Source: Rhodobiaceae bacterium (lineage in GTDB: Bacteria > Pseudomonadota > Alphaproteobacteria > Parvibaculales > Parvibaculaceae). Taken from it: a stretch of DNA of 64,000 nucleotides. The translations under genes were made by a program, and so were the position numbers. The stretch is taken from contig CP030277.1 in assembly GCA_003330885.1 (NCBI GenBank), forward strand, positions 3,770,001 through 3,834,000. Reading direction: 5' to 3'. The notes under the pieces are model-generated. The model did not search any database and was not told where the DNA came from. It saw nothing but the letters and a program-made list of their open reading frames with translations. Below, piece by piece: positions 7,644-16,939 of the stretch; the first letter of the stretch is position 1; every line of letters begins with the position of its first letter.

Positions 7644-8669
7644 ATGGGCCTTCAGAAGCTGATTGTTCGGACGTTGATGAAACTTCCGGAAAGCTGGATC
7701 TTGAAACTCGCAGGCGGTGAGCCGGTTGTTATTGACGGCCGCACCATGGATCCGCGTGTGCAACTGCTGGCAGCACAAGGCGCCAAAGCGCCCTCCATGA
7801 CGACGCTGCCGATCGAGGAGGCGCGGAAAAACGCTGATGACGGTCTGGCCATGCTCGACGGCAAGCCGCGTCGCACGGTTGCGGTTCTTAATCGAACCAT
7901 TCCAGGCCCAGGTGGCGATCTCCACGTACGTGTCTACACGCCAGCAGGTGCGACGGGGCCACTCCCGGGCATTGTCTACTATCACATGGGTGGCTGTGTG
8001 ATCGGGGGACTGCAAACCTGCGATACCTTCTGCTCCATCTTGGCGGATGATTGTCGGGCGATTGTCGTCTCCGTGGATTATCGACTGGCGCCAGAGAACA
8101 AGTTCCCTGCACCCATGGAGGATGCGATTTCCTCCTACCAGTGGGTTTCAGACAATGCCGAAGCGCTTGGCATTGACAATACGCGGCTCGGCATTGGCGG
8201 CGACAGCGCGGGTGGCTGGCTCTCTGCAGTTGTCTGTCAGCATCGCAAAAAAGAGGGACTGCCGCAGCCTAAAGCGCAGCTCCTCATCTATCCGGCAACC
8301 GATGTCACAGCGGAAGGCGGTTCGCGGGAGAGCTGCAAGGATGTCTATCCACTGACTGTGGAAATCATGGACTGGTTCATGGATCAGGTGATGAACAGCC
8401 CCGAAGAGAAGAACGATGTCCGCGCTTCACCGGCAAAGTCAGACGATGTGTCGGGCCTTGCCCCAGCCATCATCACCACAGCGGGTTTTGATGTCTTGCG
8501 CGATCAGGGCGAGGCCTATGCCAATCAGCTGCGTGCTGCCGGTGTGCCGGTGACCTATCGCTGTTATGACAGCTTGTGTCACGCCTACACGGCGTTTTCT
8601 GGGACAGTCCCAGCGGCTAAAGCGGCGTGTGAGGAGATCGCCCGCGATATGGCCCGCGCCCTTGGATGA
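7644..8669 (+). CDS. Alpha/beta hydrolase, HSL (GDXG) esterase family
   Basis: A 341-residue esterase/lipase. The ATG at 7644 is chosen over an in-frame upstream codon that would overlap the TetR gene. The oxyanion-hole motif is H-M-G-G at about 114-117, where most HSL enzymes have H-G-G-G. The nucleophile serine sits in G-D-S-A-G-G (about 186-191), and the catalytic aspartate and histidine are in D-V-L-R-D-Q and C-H-A-Y near the C-terminus. The first 40 residues include a hydrophobic patch but no clear signal peptide. Probably hydrolyses short or medium acyl esters in the cytosol. Confidence 0.9.
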   Translation: MGLQKLIVRTLMKLPESWILKLAGGEPVVIDGRTMDPRVQLLAAQGAKAPSMTTLPIEEARKNADDGLAMLDGKPRRTVAVLNRTIPGPGGDLHVRVYTPAGATGPLPGIVYYHMGGCVIGGLQTCDTFCSILADDCRAIVVSVDYRLAPENKFPAPMEDAISSYQWVSDNAEALGIDNTRLGIGGDSAGGWLSAVVCQHRKKEGLPQPKAQLLIYPATDVTAEGGSRESCKDVYPLTVEIMDWFMDQVMNSPEEKNDVRASPAKSDDVSGLAPAIITTAGFDVLRDQGEAYANQLRAAGVPVTYRCYDSLCHAYTAFSGTVPAAKAACEEIARDMARALG

Positions 8670-8723
8670 GAGCTTTGGGGTAAGGGCGCCGAACTAAAAC
8701 ATTTCGGAAGACTTGGGGGGACT

Positions 8724-10253
8724 ATGCTCGGAACCGTGATCAGCGGTGACCGCCGCATTGGCGGAGCTGCACTCGAAGAACGCGTTAAAAAGGCGGCCAG
8801 TGGGTTTCTGTCTCTGGGGTTGAGGGAAGGGGATCGCGTGGCGATCCTCATGCGAAACGACATCGCATTTCTGGAAGCGACCTTCGCTTGCGGTGAACTG
8901 GGTCTCTATCCTGTCCCGGTCAATTGGCATTTTTCTGCCGATGAAACGGCTTATGTGCTGAACGATTCAGGCGCGAAGGCGCTGGTCATCCATGCTGATC
9001 TGCTCCCGGCCCTTAAAGGCAGTGTGCCAGACAATGTCCAATGTGTCGTCGTCGCAACGCCACCGGAAGTGCAAGACGCCTATCGCTTGTCAGCTGACGC
9101 GTGCCAGGTGCCAGACGGGGAGCGGAACTGGGACGGGTGGCTTGATGAGCAGGTACCTTGTGCTGGCGACGCCAAGGCGGCACCGGCCAGCATGATCTAT
9201 ACGTCGGGCACCACCGGCCATCCGAAGGGCGTACGGCGCCTGCCACCAAAGGAAGACCAGACGGCGGCGACCCTTGAAGCCCGGAAATATGTGTTCGATT
9301 TCCAGCCAAACATGCGTGCGGTGATGACGGGTCCGCTCTATCACTCTGCACCCAATCTCTATTCAACCTTTTCGGTTCGCATCGGGGGAACGCTCTTTCT
9401 TCAGCCACGTTTTGATGCCGAAGAAACACTTGCGCTGATTGAGCGTGAAAAACTCACCCATGCCCATTTGGTGCCGACTATGTTTGTGCGGCTCCTGCGT
9501 TTGCCAGCAGAAGTGCACACCAAATATGACCTAAGCTCGCTCGTTCGGGTGATGCATGGCGCAGCCCCGTGTGCTGAAGCCGTGAAGAGACAGATGATCG
9601 ACTGGTGGGGCCCGGTGATCCATGAATATTACGGCGGCACCGAGACGGGCGCAGCGGTGCATTGTTCGTCAGAAGAATGGCTGGCGCATCCGGGAACCGT
9701 GGGCAAAGCCATTCCCGGCGCCACGGTGAAAGTCCTGAACGATGAAGGCAAGGAACTGCCTGCAGGCGAAGTCGGTGAGATCTTTCTCCGTCTCTGGTCC
9801 TTTCCCGATTTCACTTATCACAACAAGGATGAAGCGCGTGGCGAATGCGAGCGCGAGGGTCTCATCACCTGCGGCGATGTCGGCTGCCTTGATGAAGACG
9901 GGTTCCTTTACCTGCGGGACCGCAAGCGAGACATGGTGATTTCAGGTGGCGTCAATATTTATCCGGTCGAGATCGAGCATGAGCTCATACAGATGCCCGG
10001 TGTGCAGGACTGCGCCGTGTTTGGCATTCCCAACGAAGAATTTGGGGAAAGCCTTGCCGCAGCCATTCAACTGATGGACGGTTCAACATTGAGTGCGGAA
10101 GACGTGACCAGCTGGCTTGCGCCCCGCATCGCGAAGTACAAGCTCCCCCATGTCGTCACGTTCCACGATGTCCTACCAAGAGAAGAGACCGGCAAGATCT
10201 TTAAACGCAAACTCCGCGATCCTTATTGGAAGGATGCGGGCAGGGCTATCTAA
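8724..10253 (+). CDS. AMP-dependent acyl-CoA synthetase
   Basis: A 509-residue adenylate-forming ligase that activates a carboxylic acid to its CoA thioester through an acyl-AMP. Visible motifs in order: the phosphate loop T-S-G-T-T-G-H-P-K-G near residue 160, Y-Y-G-G-T-E-T-G near 302, the hinge region with D-R-K-R-D-M near 408, and the catalytic lysine in E-T-G-K-I-F-K-R near 490. A GGGGGG ribosome-binding stretch precedes the ATG. Length is typical of the family. Its place after a monooxygenase and an esterase suggests it activates an acid produced by them; the acid is unknown. Confidence 0.93.
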   Translation: MLGTVISGDRRIGGAALEERVKKAASGFLSLGLREGDRVAILMRNDIAFLEATFACGELGLYPVPVNWHFSADETAYVLNDSGAKALVIHADLLPALKGSVPDNVQCVVVATPPEVQDAYRLSADACQVPDGERNWDGWLDEQVPCAGDAKAAPASMIYTSGTTGHPKGVRRLPPKEDQTAATLEARKYVFDFQPNMRAVMTGPLYHSAPNLYSTFSVRIGGTLFLQPRFDAEETLALIEREKLTHAHLVPTMFVRLLRLPAEVHTKYDLSSLVRVMHGAAPCAEAVKRQMIDWWGPVIHEYYGGTETGAAVHCSSEEWLAHPGTVGKAIPGATVKVLNDEGKELPAGEVGEIFLRLWSFPDFTYHNKDEARGECEREGLITCGDVGCLDEDGFLYLRDRKRDMVISGGVNIYPVEIEHELIQMPGVQDCAVFGIPNEEFGESLAAAIQLMDGSTLSAEDVTSWLAPRIAKYKLPHVVTFHDVLPREETGKIFKRKLRDPYWKDAGRAI

Positions 10254-10273
10254 GCGAATCTATCTAGATTGGC

Positions 10274-11350
10274 TTATTCGCCAAACGCACCAACCCACAT
10301 GACCGAGAAAATATCCGCGCTTGGCTCTGGCCGGTTAGAGAACCGGACCGGTGGGGCGATCAGTTCATTGTCACCATTGAACGTGCCCACAATGCCCCAA
10401 AGCGCTGATAGCTCCGTTTCCGCAAATCCGAGATAGCGCAGGTCATGGGCTTCAACACGGGTGTGCCCGTTCGGCAGTTCTTGTACCCGCCAGGCGACCT
10501 CCCCCATGGCGAAGCGCTCGAGGATCCGGTATTCCATTGTCCGTGACAGTTCGTTGATAAGGGCGCTTTCGGCCTTAGGATAGATTTGCCATTCGATGGG
10601 TTTGTCTGTGAGCGGCGAGTAGAAGCCAACGCGAATGGCATCATCCGTTTCGGCCGTCATCCGCCGGAACCAGGGCTGGAACAATGTCGGATAGGAAGAA
10701 ACCTCCGCGGTTTCGATCCCCTGTTCTGCCAGGCTTTCATGCGCAGCAATCTTGGTTCCTTCGTTGATGCCCCAGGCATAGACCTGCCAACCCACACTCA
10801 TCACGATTGCCGCGCCTGCGATATGGGGCGACCATCCGGGTTTGCCGAACGTGCCTCGCCGCACAAGCCAGCCGCCGACAAGAGCGAGCGCAAGAATGCC
10901 GGTATAGACAGGATCAATGATCGACATCGCGTTGACCGCAAAGCGTTCATCTGAGAATGGAGCGAGCAACTGTGTGCCGTAAGGTGTCAGCACATCGAGG
11001 AACGGATGGGTGAGGAAGGCGAGAACAGACAACCAGATCCACGCGCTGAGCGCTTGTGCATTCGAAAGTCCCACCGGCAACTTCCCAGGTGTTCGTTCCG
11101 CGCGCCACTGATACATCTTCCAGATGGCAATGCCCACGAGCGGACCGGCAATGGGTCCAAAAAAGACCGAATGGGTGATCCCGCGATGGTGCACCCACTC
11201 GCTGAAGGGGTCCGAAAGACTGCCAAAGACATCGAGGTCAGGCACCGTTGCCAAGGCAGCCCCTGCGGCAACTGCCCGCCATCCAAGTTTGGACTGGAAT
11301 CCGACCTGACCCACTACGGCCCCAAAAACGGCCTGTGTCACTGTATCCAC
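10274..11350 (-). CDS. Membrane-bound metal-dependent hydrolase, DUF457 (YdjM-like)
   Basis: A 358-residue integral membrane protein. The GTG at 11350 is taken as the start because GGAGGAG lies just upstream and the family begins at V-D-T-V-T-Q-A; a longer frame adds an unrelated cysteine-rich stretch. The metal-binding motifs P-D-L-D (about 37-40) and H-H-R-G-I-T-H-S (about 54-61) are those of DUF457/LexA-regulated YdjM proteins. Four or five membrane segments occupy the middle, and the C-terminal 150 residues form a soluble domain. Function in the family is not well established. It ends convergently with the acyl-CoA ligase. Confidence 0.82.
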   Translation of the reverse strand: MDTVTQAVFGAVVGQVGFQSKLGWRAVAAGAALATVPDLDVFGSLSDPFSEWVHHRGITHSVFFGPIAGPLVGIAIWKMYQWRAERTPGKLPVGLSNAQALSAWIWLSVLAFLTHPFLDVLTPYGTQLLAPFSDERFAVNAMSIIDPVYTGILALALVGGWLVRRGTFGKPGWSPHIAGAAIVMSVGWQVYAWGINEGTKIAAHESLAEQGIETAEVSSYPTLFQPWFRRMTAETDDAIRVGFYSPLTDKPIEWQIYPKAESALINELSRTMEYRILERFAMGEVAWRVQELPNGHTRVEAHDLRYLGFAETELSALWGIVGTFNGDNELIAPPVRFSNRPEPSADIFSVMWVGAFGE

Positions 11351-11455
11351 GAACAATCTCCTCCACGGCCAAACCAGCCAAGCGACGCCCTTCGCGCATT
11401 CCCCAAATACCGGTAATCTCCGGCACATTGATATTGATAAATAGGAGAAAAAACC

Positions 11456-12442
11456 ATGCGGGCAATGCGTGTGCATGAATTGTCGGACGATATTGGCTCG
11501 ATTGAGCTGGTTGAAGCGGATTTACCGCCACCGGGTGAGGGGGAAGTTCGCCTTAAACTGAAGGCATGCTCTATCAATTTTCCCGATCTCCTGATGATTC
11601 AGGGAAAATACCAGTTCAAACCTGATTTGCCCTTTTCCCCAGGTATGGAAGGCTCGGGCATTGTCACAGAGCTGGGTCCAGGGGTGGATAACGTCTCCGT
11701 TGGGGATGAAGTGGTGGCGGGCCTTCGGATCGGCGGTTTTGCAGAAGAAGTGAATGCTGCCGCCGCAGCGTGCCGCCCCATCCCCAAGGGAATGGATTTT
11801 GTGAAAGCAGCTGCCTATCCCGCAGCTTATCTCACCGCTTACGTCGCCCTGGTGGTGCGCGGCAATCTGAAGGCTGGAGAAACATTGCTGGTTCATGGCA
11901 GCACAGGTGGCGTAGGTCTGGCGGCAGTGGAGGTTGGCAAACTATTGGGCGCCACGGTCATCGCCACATCCGCTTCTGATGAAAAGCTGAAAACCGTGAA
12001 AGAACGCGGTGCTGATCACGTGCTGAACGTCACGAAAGGCTTTCGAGAGAAAGTTAAAGAACTCACCGATGGAAAAGGCGCAGATGTCATTTATGATCCT
12101 GTGGGCGGCGATGTGTTTGACGAATCGGTCCGCTGCATCGCCTGGAATGGCCGTCTGTTGATCATCGGGTTTACCAGTGGCCGCATCCCAAGCGTGCCGG
12201 TCAACATGCCCTTGATCAAAGGATTTTCGGTTGTGGGGGTGCGGGCAGGTGAATATGGACGCCGTGACCCAGAAGCGGGCAAAGAAAACATCAAGGCCAT
12301 AGATAGCTGGGCAAGTGAGGGCAAGATTGATCCCTATGTCTGTGCGACATTCCCATTGGAGCGCGCGGTTGATGCCATGCGCCTGTTGCAGGACAGACAG
12401 GCAGTGGGCAAAGTGGTGCTCACCATGAACGAGGACAAATGA
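11456..12442 (+). CDS. Zinc-free quinone oxidoreductase / medium-chain reductase
   Basis: A 328-residue medium-chain dehydrogenase/reductase. The NADPH-binding glycine motif G-S-T-G-G-V-G-L-A-A is near residue 146, and there is no zinc-binding cysteine cluster, which places it with quinone oxidoreductases and enoyl reductases. It would reduce quinones or activated double bonds with NADPH in the cytosol. The start at 11456 and an alternative ATG three codons later are both possible. The stop overlaps the next start in an ATGA arrangement, so it is coupled to the DUF1131 lipoprotein gene. Confidence 0.9.
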   Translation: MRAMRVHELSDDIGSIELVEADLPPPGEGEVRLKLKACSINFPDLLMIQGKYQFKPDLPFSPGMEGSGIVTELGPGVDNVSVGDEVVAGLRIGGFAEEVNAAAAACRPIPKGMDFVKAAAYPAAYLTAYVALVVRGNLKAGETLLVHGSTGGVGLAAVEVGKLLGATVIATSASDEKLKTVKERGADHVLNVTKGFREKVKELTDGKGADVIYDPVGGDVFDESVRCIAWNGRLLIIGFTSGRIPSVPVNMPLIKGFSVVGVRAGEYGRRDPEAGKENIKAIDSWASEGKIDPYVCATFPLERAVDAMRLLQDRQAVGKVVLTMNEDK

Positions 12443-12996
12443 TGATGCGTGCAAAACTTGGGCTGGCTGCTGTTTCATTGATGATCGCAACAACTGCGTG
12501 CGGGGCCGAAGAGGCATCAACACTCAAACTCACCGAGAACGGACTAGGGGGGCTCGGAAGTGGCACCGCCTATTCAGTTGAAGGCGTATCAGAAGCTTTG
12601 CCTGGCTACGCCGTCACGGCGGAGAACTACTACGCCGAAGGCGACCCCTATCCCATGATCGTGGTGCGTGACGGGGACATGGTCATTGCAGAAGTTCTGC
12701 CGCGTTTTGAGATGGAAGAGCTGGTTGGCAGCGTCATTGTGAAGTCTGGTGACATCTCGTTCGATGAGCGCATTTCATTGGGCGTGACATATGCGGACTT
12801 GAGCGTTGCACCGAAGGACTGCGTGGCAGGGATGGAAGAGCGATCAGGTCTGGCACTCTGCCGCGACGGCGATGTGCCCCATGTGGGTCTGATTTTTGGC
12901 GGTGATTATGCGGGGCCTGACGGCGAGCTACCTCCGGCAGATGTACTCGCAACCTTCACCGTTCAGGAAATCACCTGGTCAGCGGGGGTTTTGTAG
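12439..12996 (+). CDS. DUF1131-like (YfeY-type) lipoprotein
   Basis: A 185-residue predicted lipoprotein: a short positively charged start, a hydrophobic stretch and a lipobox-like T-T-A-C with Cys21 as lipidation site. The C-terminal part has conserved features that I recognise from E. coli YfeY (DUF1131): the order G-V-T-Y-A-D-L, a cysteine pair separated by a short acidic loop, a G-D-Y-A-G-P-D-G-E-L-P-P segment and a final I-T-W. YfeY is an envelope lipoprotein of the sigma-E regulon with unknown role. The assignment is from remembered similarity, so moderate certainty. Coupled to the upstream reductase. Confidence 0.65.
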   Translation: MMMRAKLGLAAVSLMIATTACGAEEASTLKLTENGLGGLGSGTAYSVEGVSEALPGYAVTAENYYAEGDPYPMIVVRDGDMVIAEVLPRFEMEELVGSVIVKSGDISFDERISLGVTYADLSVAPKDCVAGMEERSGLALCRDGDVPHVGLIFGGDYAGPDGELPPADVLATFTVQEITWSAGVL

Positions 12997-12999
12997 AAC

Positions 13000-13278
13000 C
13001 TAGGAAGGGTCTTTTTCTTTGTTCTCAAAGAAGACAGACCAAACACGGATGATAATCCAGATCGGCACCACAATGATCGCGCCGATCACAAAATAGCCCC
13101 AGGCGGAGCCTAGGAACTCAAATCCGAGATCCCAGACCTCGACGACCGTGTCGAGGAAGCTGGTCCAGAAACCAAACGGTTCGACCCCAAAGATCACAAG
13201 GACAATGCCCACGAGGAACGACACGATGGCGAGTTTGAGGATCGTCGGAATAACCGGACCGCCGAAATACTTCTCCAT
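13000..13278 (-). CDS. Small membrane protein, DUF6460-like
   Basis: A 92-residue protein with two long hydrophobic segments (about residues 12-32 and 58-80) joined by an amphipathic stretch containing G-V-E-P-F-G-F-W and an aromatic-rich W-D-L-G-F-E-F-L-G-S-A-W-G-Y. The charged C-terminus (K-E-K-D-P-S) ends the protein. This combination matches the small alphaproteobacterial membrane family DUF6460 as I recall it. No function is known. It is read leftward, away from the mscS-like gene upstream of it in the same direction, with about 130 bases between them. Confidence 0.75.
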   Translation of the reverse strand: MEKYFGGPVIPTILKLAIVSFLVGIVLVIFGVEPFGFWTSFLDTVVEVWDLGFEFLGSAWGYFVIGAIIVVPIWIIIRVWSVFFENKEKDPS

Positions 13279-13356
13279 GTCGTCACCTTTGTCTTTGTTA
13301 TCGCTTGCCTATGACGCCCACCAAATAGGGCGAGATAATGGCTGACGCGTTTTCAG

Positions 13357-13400
13357 GAAAAATTTCGGGACGGCCCAAGTCTTGGTAGACCGGCCGCCCC
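13357..13400 (-). terminator. Rho-independent terminator after the MscS-like gene
   Basis: Read on the minus strand: a 9-base stem GGGGCGGCC / GGCCGTCCC with one mismatch, a long loop, then GAAATTTTT. It starts just after the MscS-like stop codon and separates it from the DUF6460 gene. Confidence 0.65.
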
Positions 13401-13409
13401 AAATGTTCC

Positions 13410-14255
13410 TTATGCACCGTGTTGATAAACCGTGCGTGTCGGGAAGGGAATGTCTACCCCTTCGGCATCAAACGCTTCTTTGATCTTCTTGGTGAGATCA
13501 AATTTGAGGCCCCAATAGTCTGCCGATGCACACCAGACGCGGGTGGTGATGTCCACGGATGAATCCCCCAGATTGCCGACAACGACAAGAGGTTCTGGTG
13601 CTTTATGACACCGGTCATCTGCTGCAATCGCTGCTTTGATGATGCTCATCGCCTTATCGATATCGGCGTCATAGGCAATGCCATAGACCATGTCGACGCG
13701 CCGGGTTGGGTGGGCTGAATAGTTTTTCAGCGGAGAGCCCCAAACGCTCGAGTTCGGAAGGATGATTTGAACATTGTCACCGGTGGCGAGCTCTGTAGTG
13801 AAGAGCGTCAAATCTTTCACCGTGCCGGACATGCCATTGAGCTCGACAAACTGACCGACGCGGAAAGGCCGGAACACGAGAAGCATCACGCCCGCAGCAA
13901 CATTTGACAATGTTCCCTGCAAAGCCAGGCCAATGGCCAAACTGGCCGCACCAAGAACAGCGATGAGGCTGGTAGTTTCAACGCCGAATTGTCCGAGAAC
14001 CGCCAGAACGGTTGCGATGATGACCAGATAACGAACGATGGAGCCAAAAAAGCCCTTCAGCATCTCGTCCGAGTTCAGTGGTTTATCAAGCGCCTTGATG
14101 GTGAAGGCGCGGGCGCGCCCCGCAATCCAGAACCCCAATATGAGGATGAGGACGGCGCCCACAATGCTGAGGCCATGCTCAACAAAAAGCGGCAGAAGTG
14201 TATCGGCATTGTCGCGCATGCCATCTGGCAGCGCTGCAGTAAGTGATTCAGGCAT
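13410..14255 (-). CDS. Small-conductance mechanosensitive channel, MscS family
   Basis: A 281-residue inner-membrane channel close to the length of E. coli MscS (286). Three hydrophobic segments occupy residues 25-130; the third, pore-lining one is rich in glycine and alanine and runs G-A-A-S-L-A-I-G-L-A-L-Q-G-T-L-S-N, followed by the conserved F-R-P-F-R-V-G-Q-F-V-E-L at the start of the cytoplasmic beta domain. MscS opens under membrane tension to release solutes during hypo-osmotic shock. The gene stands alone between a small membrane protein and the divergent helicase gene, with its own terminator. Confidence 0.93.
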   Translation of the reverse strand: MPESLTAALPDGMRDNADTLLPLFVEHGLSIVGAVLILILGFWIAGRARAFTIKALDKPLNSDEMLKGFFGSIVRYLVIIATVLAVLGQFGVETTSLIAVLGAASLAIGLALQGTLSNVAAGVMLLVFRPFRVGQFVELNGMSGTVKDLTLFTTELATGDNVQIILPNSSVWGSPLKNYSAHPTRRVDMVYGIAYDADIDKAMSIIKAAIAADDRCHKAPEPLVVVGNLGDSSVDITTRVWCASADYWGLKFDLTKKIKEAFDAEGVDIPFPTRTVYQHGA

Positions 14256-14322
14256 TCATGTCCCCAACTAGGTAAATTAGAACTTTGGTACCCCCGGCTC
14301 TAAGCGCGCATCTTGGCCAAGA

Positions 14323-16926
14323 ATGACAGATTCCGCCAGCCAAAAGCGTGAGCAGAGGGGTATAGTTCAGGCTATGGACGCGGATGATCGCTTGAATTTG
14401 GATTTGGCCGCTGGCGCTCCAGGGCTGCCAGCGATTTTTGATGCCTGGTTCAGGGGACGAGGCTGGGAGCCGAGGCCTCATCAGCTTGAGTTGATGCAGC
14501 TCGGTCTCCAAGGACGCTCCTCTCTGCTTGTCGCGCCAACGGGAGGCGGTAAGACGCTTGGTGGCTTCTTAGCCTCTCTTGTGGAACTGGAGGAGCGTGG
14601 CCCGCATAAGCCGGGTGCTGCCGGAAAAGGGCTCCACACCCTCTATATATCGCCCCTCAAAGCGCTCGCAGTGGATGTGAAACGCAATCTTGAAATGCCG
14701 ATTGCGGAAATGGGTCTGCCTGTAACGCTCGAAACTCGGACCGGCGACACGCCGCAAAACCGACGCCTGCGTCAACGCCACGAGCCGCCGGACATTCTCA
14801 TGACCACGCCCGAACAGCTGGCACTCCTTCTCTCTTATGCAGATGCAGAGCGTATGTTCCGGAACCTCAAGTGCGTGATCCTGGATGAGCTCCACGCTAT
14901 GGTGAACACAAAACGTGGTGATTTGCTGTCGCTTGACCTCGCGCGCCTGTCGACGCTGTCGCCCCGCCACAGACGGGTTGGTCTCTCAGCAACGGTCGCC
15001 GACCCGGACCAGTTGCGCCGCTTTCTGATCCCGCAGGTGGGCAATAAAACGCGAATGGCGGAGATTGTGCGCGGCGAAGCGGGTGCCACCCCCGATGTGT
15101 CCATCCTGGTGCCGGAAGAACGGGTTCCCTGGTCTGGCCATTCCGCAAAGCACGCCATCGATGCGGTCTATAACATCATCCGCGAAAACAAAACGGTTCT
15201 GGTGTTCGTAAACACCCGCAGTCAGGCTGAATTTGTGTTTCAGGAACTCTGGCGCGCGAATGATGATGCGCTACCTATTGCGCTTCATCACGGATCTCTC
15301 TCAGCGGAACAGCGCCGCAAGGTTGAAGCCGCCATGACGGCGGGCAGCCTGCGCGCCATTGTCTGCACGTCCACGCTCGACCTCGGCATTGACTGGGGGG
15401 ATGTGGACCTCGTCATCAATTTGGGGGCGCCGAAAGGCGCTAGCCGCCTGCTTCAGCGCATCGGGCGGGCGAACCACCGGCTGAATGATCCAAGCCGCGC
15501 TTTGCTTGTCCCGGCCAACCGGTTTGAGGTGTTGGAATGCGAGGCAGCACGCACAGCCGCCATTGCGGGCGTGCATGACGGCATGAAGGAAAAGACAGGT
15601 AGCCTGGATGTCCTCGCCCAGCACATTTTTGGTACGGCCTGCAGCGGGCCGTTCGACACGGACCTCTTTTACGAAGAAGTGCGAAGTGCGGCACCTTATG
15701 CCATGCTCGACAGACCCACATTCGACCGTGTGGTCGACTTTGTGAGCACTGGCGGGTACGCGCTCAAAACCTATGACCGCTATCGCCGCCTTCGGCCCGT
15801 CGATCCCAATGGCAATGATCACCGCATGCGGCTGGCGCATCCAAGATTGGCACAGCAATACCGGATGAATGTGGGCACCATTGTTGAAGCGCCTATGCTT
15901 GATGTGCGTCTGGTGCGCCGGCGACCCGCTGCTGGCGCGTCACTTGGGCGCGGCGGCAGGCGGCTCGGGCAGATCGAAGAATATTTTATTGAGCAACTCG
16001 TACCGGGAGACACGTTTCTTTTCGCTGGAAAGGTCCTGCGCTTTGAGGGGCTGGTTGAAACCGAAGCGGTGGTGACCAGTACCAAGGACGAGAACCCTGC
16101 CATCCCGTCTTACTATGGCGGCAAGTTTCCCCTCTCAACCTACCTGGCATCCCAGGTGCGGCACATGTTGGCAACACCGGAAGACTGGCACAAGCTGCCC
16201 GACCAGGTGTCCGAATGGCTGCGCATACAGCAATGGCGCTCGGTCCTGCCGAAAGAAGGCGGACTTTTGGCAGAGACATTTCCCCGTGGCGATCGCTTTT
16301 ACATGGTCTGCTATCCCTTTGAAGGACGCTTGGCTCATCAGACGCTCGGCATGCTGCTCACCAAACGCCTGGATCGCATGGGGGCGCGGCCTCTGGGCTT
16401 CATAGCCAGCGAATATGCACTGGCAATCTGGGGTCTCCGGGATATGGGAATGTTGGTCGAGCGCGGCCAGCTGTCCCTGGAAGAGCTCTTTGCTGAAGAC
16501 ATGTTGGGCGACGATCTGGAGACCTGGCTTGCGGAATCAAACCTCATGAAACGTACCTTCCGGACCTGCGCCATCATTGCAGGGCTCATTGAGCGACGAT
16601 TTCCGGGGAAAGAGAAATCAGGTCGCCAGGTCACCTTCTCTTCGGACCTTATCTATGATGTGCTTAGAGAACACGAGCCGGACCATATCCTGTTGCAGGC
16701 CACTCATGACGATGCGGCAGCGGGGCTATTGGATGTGGCGCGAGTCTCGGACATGCTGGCCCGAATCAAGGGTAAGATAGAGCTGAAACGCCTGGAGCGG
16801 GTGTCGCCCTTGGCCGTGCCAGTCTTGCTTGATATCAGCAAGGAAGCGGTTTATGGCGATGCCAATGAAGCCTTGCTGGCTGAAGCAGCTGACGATCTGA
16901 TTGAGGAAGCGACCCGCCTTGTATGA
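14323..16926 (+). CDS. Ligase-associated DEXH-box DNA helicase (Lhr-like)
   Basis: An 867-residue superfamily 2 helicase. Motif I is A-P-T-G-G-G-K-T at about 72-79, motif II is D-E-L-H near 188, motif III S-A-T-V near 222, and the second RecA domain has Q-R-I-G-R-A-N-H (motif VI) near 383. The C-terminal 450 residues are the winged-helix and Lhr-specific domains. This subfamily is named for its usual linkage to an ATP-dependent DNA ligase and the PdeM nuclease in DNA-damage response. The start could also be the ATG at 14374. The next gene, pdeM, begins right after it, but no ligase gene is in the window. Confidence 0.93.
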   Translation: MTDSASQKREQRGIVQAMDADDRLNLDLAAGAPGLPAIFDAWFRGRGWEPRPHQLELMQLGLQGRSSLLVAPTGGGKTLGGFLASLVELEERGPHKPGAAGKGLHTLYISPLKALAVDVKRNLEMPIAEMGLPVTLETRTGDTPQNRRLRQRHEPPDILMTTPEQLALLLSYADAERMFRNLKCVILDELHAMVNTKRGDLLSLDLARLSTLSPRHRRVGLSATVADPDQLRRFLIPQVGNKTRMAEIVRGEAGATPDVSILVPEERVPWSGHSAKHAIDAVYNIIRENKTVLVFVNTRSQAEFVFQELWRANDDALPIALHHGSLSAEQRRKVEAAMTAGSLRAIVCTSTLDLGIDWGDVDLVINLGAPKGASRLLQRIGRANHRLNDPSRALLVPANRFEVLECEAARTAAIAGVHDGMKEKTGSLDVLAQHIFGTACSGPFDTDLFYEEVRSAAPYAMLDRPTFDRVVDFVSTGGYALKTYDRYRRLRPVDPNGNDHRMRLAHPRLAQQYRMNVGTIVEAPMLDVRLVRRRPAAGASLGRGGRRLGQIEEYFIEQLVPGDTFLFAGKVLRFEGLVETEAVVTSTKDENPAIPSYYGGKFPLSTYLASQVRHMLATPEDWHKLPDQVSEWLRIQQWRSVLPKEGGLLAETFPRGDRFYMVCYPFEGRLAHQTLGMLLTKRLDRMGARPLGFIASEYALAIWGLRDMGMLVERGQLSLEELFAEDMLGDDLETWLAESNLMKRTFRTCAIIAGLIERRFPGKEKSGRQVTFSSDLIYDVLREHEPDHILLQATHDDAAAGLLDVARVSDMLARIKGKIELKRLERVSPLAVPVLLDISKEAVYGDANEALLAEAADDLIEEATRLV

Positions 16927-16939
16927 TGCCCCCGACAGT

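Noticed and set aside
10254-10290. GCGAAT/ATTCGC inverted repeat between the acyl-CoA ligase and DUF457 genes as a terminator
   Set aside because: Long loop, no U-run on either strand, and partly inside the DUF457 coding region.
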